Assembly (NCBI GenBank): GCA_023144005.1
Contig: JAGLGN010000030.1
Coordinates: 1-64,000, forward strand
Length of the DNA: 64,000 nucleotides
Origin: a bacterium
Lineage (GTDB): Bacteria; AUK180
Reading direction: 5' to 3'
In this document: positions 59,214-64,000 of the stretch, piece after piece
Layout of the letters: each line of letters starts with the position of its first letter
Position numbering within the stretch: the first letter of the stretch is position 1
Program-made: the position numbers and the translations under genes
Notes under the pieces: model-generated
The model's database searches: none
The model's input: only the letters and a program-made list of their open reading frames with translations
What the model was told of the DNA's origin: nothing

Positions 59214-60287
59214 ATGAGCAGAAAACAGACCCTTATCGTCTTATTTGAAATTTTACTTCTTATTCTAGGTATATTCCTCTATTTCGCCGGTGATTCTCTC
59301 TTCTCAGGCAAGTTCTCTGAAGAAGAAGAGATACTGAGAAAGGAGATTCTCGGACTTTCAGAAAAAATAGATGTGTACGAGGACTCTGACAGCAGAGAAC
59401 TTTTCACCAAGAACTTCCTTGAGATCCGTAAAAGTTACAATCAACTCAGTATCACATTTGTTGAAAAGGACTATACAAATGCTCTTTCCGCATACACGGA
59501 GTTCGTTCAAGAATTAGAATCACTAAAAAGTGAAGTGGACTCCCATTATGCCGACTTGAAGGCAAAAAGAGAGCAGGCGGCTGTGGAGGACGAACTTGCG
59601 CAGCTGAAGAAGGATCAGGAGATGAAAATCGCCCAGGCGGTTTCCAAGGCAAAAAAGGAACAGGCGGTGGCTGTCGCTGCTGCGAAGAAAGAAGCGAAAA
59701 CTACCGAGACAACTCCCTCTGGATCGTATACATATGCTCCTTTGAAGAAGGTATCTTCCGAACCTGCTGCTGCCGAACCGGTTAAGGCCGCTGCCACGCA
59801 AGCCGTAAGTGCGGATAATTCTGGAAAAGTTGACATAAATAACGCATCCATCGCGGAATTAGACAAATTACCGCGCATCGGGCCTGTTAAGGCGAATGCG
59901 ATTTACGATTATCGGATGGCAAACGGCGGTTTTACTTCAATTGAGGACATCGTTAGTGTAAGCGGTATCGGAGAGAAGACATATGCCTTATTGAAACCCC
60001 TGATATACTGCGGCAAATTTGGAACGGCTTCTTCCCCCGCGGTAAGCACCAGTTCTCCCGCGGCATCTCAAACATCCGCCGCGGACAAGGTCAATATAAA
60101 CACCGCGGATCAGACGCAATTAGAGACATTACCCCGAATCGGCCCCGCGACCGCCCGTAATATCATTAATTACCGTGATGAGAACGGGCCCTTTAAAACA
60201 TATGAGGATATCATGAATGTTCCCCGGATAGGCGAGAAGACCTTGGCGAACATTAAACCATTTATAAAATTAGGAGATGGCGAATGA
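59214..60287 (+). CDS. Membrane-anchored protein with two ComEA-type helix-hairpin-helix domains
   Basis: The 357-residue protein has one N-terminal membrane helix (LIVLFEILLLILGIFLYFAG, about 6-25). A helical coiled-coil region follows (30-110), then an Ala/Lys-rich linker (110-200) and two tandem HhH domains (about 203-265 and 293-355). The units are VDINNASIAELDKLPRIGPV and VNINTADQTQLETLPRIGPA, each followed by a second hairpin with GIGEKT or RIGEKT. ComEA-type HhH domains bind double-stranded DNA outside the inner membrane in competent bacteria. It starts the terminal locus and overlaps the UvrD-like gene by 4 bp. Confidence 0.88.
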   Translation: MSRKQTLIVLFEILLLILGIFLYFAGDSLFSGKFSEEEEILRKEILGLSEKIDVYEDSDSRELFTKNFLEIRKSYNQLSITFVEKDYTNALSAYTEFVQELESLKSEVDSHYADLKAKREQAAVEDELAQLKKDQEMKIAQAVSKAKKEQAVAVAAAKKEAKTTETTPSGSYTYAPLKKVSSEPAAAEPVKAAATQAVSADNSGKVDINNASIAELDKLPRIGPVKANAIYDYRMANGGFTSIEDIVSVSGIGEKTYALLKPLIYCGKFGTASSPAVSTSSPAASQTSAADKVNINTADQTQLETLPRIGPATARNIINYRDENGPFKTYEDIMNVPRIGEKTLANIKPFIKLGDGE

Positions 60288-62254
60288 ACATAAGCAACCT
60301 GATCGAGAAACTCCCTGAAAAAGAACAGAAGTATTTCATCTATCTTATCAAAGACCTCAAGGATGAAGAAAAGGAAAGATTTATCAGGGAAGTGTATGAA
60401 CTTTCGGAAGTTGAACAGGATCTTATCCTGAAGATGCTTCTGAGGATGTCACCGGAACAGATCACGGGCATTATTTATAATTCCAATGATGAGGGGCCTT
60501 TGATGATACTTGGAGACGAGATATCGATGAAGCGTACCCTTCTGGCCAATAGAATAGCGTATCATCTGATCACCCGCAATATCAAGGTGGATGAGGTTCT
60601 GGGGTTATGCTTTTCGAATCTAAATGCCGGAAGTATAATCGACATGATCGGTAATTCTCTGCCGGAAAAGATGATCTTCCGTATGGATATCGATACTTTC
60701 AATTCGATCTCATTGCAGATACTGAGAGATTATGTTCTGGGAAGCCTGAATATCGAGAAGATCGGTTATAAAACATCTCCGAAATTCAGGGTATTAGTGG
60801 CAAGAGAGCAATTACTTCTTTTGAAAAGGGCTTTGGAGGAATCGAAGATACCTTCCTCAGAGCTTGGCTTCTCACAGCTTGTCGGCAGCATCATAGGATT
60901 GAAAAGAGAATTGGTCTCGCCCGAAGACGCGGTGAAGCAGGCAAAGGATGACGAGGCGGTAAAGGTGGCGAAGGTATATACGATTTATCAGGACCTTCTG
61001 ATAAAGAACAATACCTGTGATATCAATGATCTTGTTCGGCTTACGATCCAATTGTTCAATACATCTTCAGAGGTTCTCGAATACTACAGAGGCAAATACA
61101 AGATGATCTTTATTGACGACTATCATTATTCGAGTTTTGCCCAATACCAGATGATCAAGGTACTGACCGAGGGCAAGAAGAACCTGACCTTTACATCAGG
61201 GCATAAGATAAACACATATAAATGGTCCGCGAACGCGGTAAATTATTCCAATGAATTTGTAAAAGATTTTAAAGGCAAAACGGTTGAATATGATAGAAGC
61301 GCGATAGATGTTGAGGAGATCCTCAAGCGTGAGATCTTTATTGAGACCGGCGAGAGCGTGGAAGAGATAGAGCCTGCCGAGACAGCTGACTTCAACGAAT
61401 ATATTGAAGGAGAGGCCCTGATCAGGCTTGAAGAGGAAGATGAGGTAAATGAATCTTCACTTGTTATCAACTCCATCATCAGAAAAACTCAGGAAGGCAC
61501 TCCTTTCGGTAAGATCGCTATCGTGGTGAGGACTAACCGCCAGATCGAAGTCCTGAAGAAAGTATTGAAAGGCGCGAATATACCTTTCTTTATTACAGGA
61601 GATAGATTGCTTGCCCGTGATGAGATCAATGATGTTATGTCATTGCTGAAAACAGTTTATTATGTTTCGGAGATGAATAGCAAGAAAAAACTTACTCCTG
61701 ATGAACTGCATGACCTGAACGAATCGCTTAAAGCCATTTTCCTGAACATTATTCCGCTTCAATTGGAATTCAACACATATGTTCAATTAGAGAAAATGGC
61801 ATTAGAGGCGCAAACGGATATATATTCAATACTACTGGATGACGAGAAGGAGACCGACAGATTCAAGACACGGTTCCCGCTTAAGGACAGAGAGATCGTA
61901 GGGTTTTTCAAAGACCTTATTCAGACGGTATCCAAAGAGATCGAAGAGTTCGATGTCGCCATTTTGATAGAGCTTCTCACCAATGAGACCAAATTCCTTG
62001 ATTCTCTGGTCGCGGAGGGGAAAACCATAGGTAGAATAAAGGCCGAAAACATCAAATACCTCTACCTTTATGCTACTGAGTTCATGAAGAACAATAGCAA
62101 AAAAGGCAAGGCCGGACTGAAGGATTTTGTCATGGATATCGTGGCGAAGAAGAAAAAGCAAGACGAAGAATTGAAATTACATGAAGATGATGTTAAGGTT
62201 ATCACTCTTAATGCCATTGAAGATATTTCTTATCAGATCTATTATCTGATCTAG
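60284..62254 (+). CDS. UvrD/PcrA-family helicase homologue without ATPase motifs
   Basis: The 656-residue protein aligns by eye to UvrD/Rep helicases over most motifs, but the catalytic residues are gone. MSPEQITGIIYN (55-66) is the Q-motif. GPLMILGDEISMKRT (71-85) stands where GPLLVLAGAGSGKT is expected, so the Walker A lysine context is lost. NRIAYHLI follows as in active enzymes. Motif II is FIDDYHYSSFAQYQ (276-289) in place of VDEYQDTxxxQ. Motif III has no GDxxQSIY. Motif IV IAIVVRTNRQIEVLKK is well kept. The protein ends at the motif V position (VKVITLNAIEDI), lacking motif VI. The first 50 residues are an extra helical domain. Likely a DNA-binding or scaffold paralogue. Confidence 0.82.
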   Translation: MNISNLIEKLPEKEQKYFIYLIKDLKDEEKERFIREVYELSEVEQDLILKMLLRMSPEQITGIIYNSNDEGPLMILGDEISMKRTLLANRIAYHLITRNIKVDEVLGLCFSNLNAGSIIDMIGNSLPEKMIFRMDIDTFNSISLQILRDYVLGSLNIEKIGYKTSPKFRVLVAREQLLLLKRALEESKIPSSELGFSQLVGSIIGLKRELVSPEDAVKQAKDDEAVKVAKVYTIYQDLLIKNNTCDINDLVRLTIQLFNTSSEVLEYYRGKYKMIFIDDYHYSSFAQYQMIKVLTEGKKNLTFTSGHKINTYKWSANAVNYSNEFVKDFKGKTVEYDRSAIDVEEILKREIFIETGESVEEIEPAETADFNEYIEGEALIRLEEEDEVNESSLVINSIIRKTQEGTPFGKIAIVVRTNRQIEVLKKVLKGANIPFFITGDRLLARDEINDVMSLLKTVYYVSEMNSKKKLTPDELHDLNESLKAIFLNIIPLQLEFNTYVQLEKMALEAQTDIYSILLDDEKETDRFKTRFPLKDREIVGFFKDLIQTVSKEIEEFDVAILIELLTNETKFLDSLVAEGKTIGRIKAENIKYLYLYATEFMKNNSKKGKAGLKDFVMDIVAKKKKQDEELKLHEDDVKVITLNAIEDISYQIYYLI

Positions 62255-62264
62255 GAGGACGATT

Positions 62265-62492
62265 ATGGGAAAGTATGACAAGTACAAAAAAACGACAGAA
62301 TCCACTAACCTGGATAAATACAAGAAGCAGAGCGGGAAGAGTTTTGACGAGATCGATAAAAAACTGGATGCTCAGCCTGAAACTGCTGCTGCGCAGGAGA
62401 ATAAAGCATCAATGGGTGGAAATGTGCTAATAGTTGTTCTCGGTATAGCCACTGCCATTGTCTGGGTTCTGGCGATCGGAAAACTGATCTGA
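62265..62492 (+). CDS. Small tail-anchored membrane protein
   Basis: The 75-residue protein starts after AGGAGG. It has a charged N-terminal half with a repeated YDKYKK/LDKYKKQ motif, a short Ala/Gln linker and one C-terminal membrane helix (GGNVLIVVLGIATAIVWVLA). The polar part should face the cytoplasm. No family recognised. Placed 10 bp after the UvrD-like gene and 13 bp before the MBL gene, it may tether the helicase-like protein to the membrane; this is inference. Confidence 0.7.
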   Translation: MGKYDKYKKTTESTNLDKYKKQSGKSFDEIDKKLDAQPETAAAQENKASMGGNVLIVVLGIATAIVWVLAIGKLI

Positions 62493-62505
62493 TAGACCGG
62501 TGATC

Positions 62506-64000
62506 ATGAAAAAATTCATTTTATCTTTATTACTTCTTGTATGCATATTTGCGTTTGCCGGCGAGTTGAAGATAGCTTTCATCAATGTTAACCAGGGCGA
62601 CGCAATGCTTATTTCAACTCCTGAAGGCAAGCATTATATTGTCGATGGGGGACAGCCCGCATATTATGACCCCGTAAAGGATATTTATTACTCGAGATTT
62701 GACGCGGGAAGAGATGTGATCCTGCCGTACCTCAAATCGCAGGGCATCGAGAAATTGGATGGTATCCTCGCGACGCATCCTGATGCCGACCATATAGGCG
62801 GACTGGTACATTTGCTTAAGAATATGCCCGTTGATACCGTTTATTACACCGGCAGGCTCCACACCTCCAATATTTTTCAGGTATTTTTAACCCTCTCGAA
62901 GGAAAAGGGCGCCAAATATATCGAAGTGAGGGACGGTGATATATTGAAATGGTCTCCTGCAATGCTGGTAAATGTTCTTGCCCCGACCGATAAAGAGATG
63001 GATTATGCCAAGAATAATAACAATACCTCTATTGTGCTCTTTATCAAATATGGGGAAACTTCGTTCATTCTCTCGGGAGATGCGGAGAAAGAGCAGGAGG
63101 ACAGAATGTCTTCGGACTACGGGCAGAATCTGAAGGCGGATCTTCTTAAATTCGGACATCATGGTTCAAAATCTTCTTCGATGACGCGCTATCTGAATCT
63201 GATCGCCCCCAAATACGGCATAATATCCTGCGGGAAGAACAATAAATTCGGTTTTCCCCATAAGGATGCCCTTGATAGATATTATCATGCAAATTCTGAT
63301 ATGCTCATAGGGCGTACGGATTATAACGGACATATCGTTGCCGTCAGTGACGGCAGTAAGATCAGTTTTGAAGTCCAGAAGGGAGAGATGTACACCATGG
63401 AAGAGGTTTTTGCACAGGAAAACCTTACTATTCCCGGAAAAGCAGCGAAAACCACTACGGTGCAGAAATCCGGAAATAATGACAGCCCTCTCGTGTCATC
63501 CGGTGACCTGGTGAATATCAATACTGCTTCACAGAGTCAGCTTGAGACATTGCACAGGGTTGGTCCCGCGACCGCCCGCAATATTATAAATTACCGCGAT
63601 GAGAACGGGCCTTTCAAAAGGATAGAGGATATTCAAAATGTTCCGAGGATCGGACCAAAGACATTTGAGAATCTGAAAGCCCATATTACCGTCGGTGACA
63701 GCGCCGCGGCACCCTCCAGCGGAACACAGAAAAAAACCACAACCACTGTTTCTTCAGGGGCTCTGGTGAATATCAATACTGCTTCACAGAGTCAGCTTGA
63801 GACATTGCACAGGGTTGGTCCCGCGACCGCCCGCAATATTATAAATTACCGCAATGAGAACGGGCCTTTCAAAAAGATAGAGGATATTCAAAATGTTCCG
63901 AGGATCGGGCCGAAAACATTTGAGAATCTGAAAGCCAATATCACAGTAGGCGACGGCGCCTCTACCTCTTCTCCTGAAGCGAAGAAGAAAGTTGAAGCAA
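62506..64000 (+). CDS. Secreted ComEC-like metallo-beta-lactamase with tandem HhH domains (partial)
   Basis: The frame runs off the window after 498 codons. A signal peptide (KFILSLLLLVCIFAFA, cleaved near 18) is followed by an MBL domain like the ComEC C-terminus: FINVNQGDAMLIS, YIVDGG, THPDADHIGG (H91, D93, D95, H96), SILF-type strand and FGHHGSKSSS (H218, H219). After a Thr/Ser linker come two ComEA-type HhH units beginning near residues 335 and 420, each VNINTASQSQLETLHRVGPA followed by NVPRIGPKT. More may follow outside the window. It is probably an extracytoplasmic nuclease or DNA-binding enzyme. Start ATG 62506 has a weak ribosome site. Confidence 0.88.
   Translation, partial: MKKFILSLLLLVCIFAFAGELKIAFINVNQGDAMLISTPEGKHYIVDGGQPAYYDPVKDIYYSRFDAGRDVILPYLKSQGIEKLDGILATHPDADHIGGLVHLLKNMPVDTVYYTGRLHTSNIFQVFLTLSKEKGAKYIEVRDGDILKWSPAMLVNVLAPTDKEMDYAKNNNNTSIVLFIKYGETSFILSGDAEKEQEDRMSSDYGQNLKADLLKFGHHGSKSSSMTRYLNLIAPKYGIISCGKNNKFGFPHKDALDRYYHANSDMLIGRTDYNGHIVAVSDGSKISFEVQKGEMYTMEEVFAQENLTIPGKAAKTTTVQKSGNNDSPLVSSGDLVNINTASQSQLETLHRVGPATARNIINYRDENGPFKRIEDIQNVPRIGPKTFENLKAHITVGDSAAAPSSGTQKKTTTTVSSGALVNINTASQSQLETLHRVGPATARNIINYRNENGPFKKIEDIQNVPRIGPKTFENLKANITVGDGASTSSPEAKKKVEA
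63508..63939 (+). repeat. 255-bp near-identical tandem HhH repeat in DNA
   Basis: The unit beginning CTGGTGAATATCAATACTG at 63508 recurs at 63763, an offset of 255 bp (85 codons). The first 90 bp or so are identical, including synonymous positions, then a few substitutions appear. This points to recent duplication or gene conversion. Confidence 0.85.

Overview
The window is a continuous, gene-dense stretch of chromosome from a diderm (Gram-negative type) bacterium. Signs of this are lipobox and Sec signal peptides, a Wzx/Wzy/Wzc-type polysaccharide locus, a GWxTD lipoprotein, DUF4390 and DUF5683-like envelope proteins, an NtrY-like kinase, and a nusA-infB-rbfA-truB-rpsO-pnp block. I see no rRNA, tRNA, CRISPR, phage or transposase gene. 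GWxTD, DUF5683-like and CsgG-like genes together fit an uncultured FCB-type or neighbouring candidate phylum; this affiliation is inference only.

Layout. 1-5639: small plus-strand units (solute-binding protein, NAD-binding protein, PAS/HD-GYP phosphodiesterase, glycosyltransferase plus methyltransferase). 5606-16220: a minus-strand polysaccharide operon of nine overlapping genes (BY-kinase, flippase, toroid protein, four glycosyltransferases, polymerase/ligase, one unknown). 16339-22100: an operon with a nucleoside-type permease, rsmI, a GWxTD pair, a diguanylate cyclase and a patatin. 22320-26518: a catalytically degenerate 5'-nucleotidase, an SGNH protein, a CsgG-like protein and a zinc-ribbon lipoprotein, embedded in repeats. 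27062-42699: the nusA-infB-rbfA-nrnA-truB-rpsO-pnp-dut-tsaB superoperon running into envelope genes, an orphan histidine kinase, comF, a glycosyltransferase and a TerB/J-domain protein. 42801-50602: EamA exporter, freestanding threonyl-tRNA editing domain, zinc protein, aminotransferase, TldD/PmbA pair, MscS channel and MFS transporter. 50913-58870: TPR protein, an intact 5'-nucleotidase, an FHA-GAF-nucleotide cyclase, two sugar-nucleotide enzymes and an MFS transporter. 59214-64000: a DNA-handling locus with a membrane helix-hairpin-helix (HhH) protein, a UvrD homologue lacking its ATPase motifs, a tail-anchored small protein, and a secreted ComEC-like metallo-beta-lactamase with tandem HhH units that runs off the window.

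Three signals are not explained by the gene list. First, a 180-bp intergenic element occurs three times in full and once as a half copy (22173-22352, 26587-26766, 23779-23958 reversed, 3879-3980 reversed). It carries two hairpins with compensating base changes and is bordered by degenerate arrays of period 7 or 8. Second, seven start codons lie 5-8 nt after a well-formed -35/-10 promoter with no Shine-Dalgarno, which predicts leaderless or near-leaderless mRNAs. Third, the terminal locus combines a dead UvrD-family helicase with membrane and secreted HhH/MBL proteins and may be an undescribed DNA uptake or processing system.
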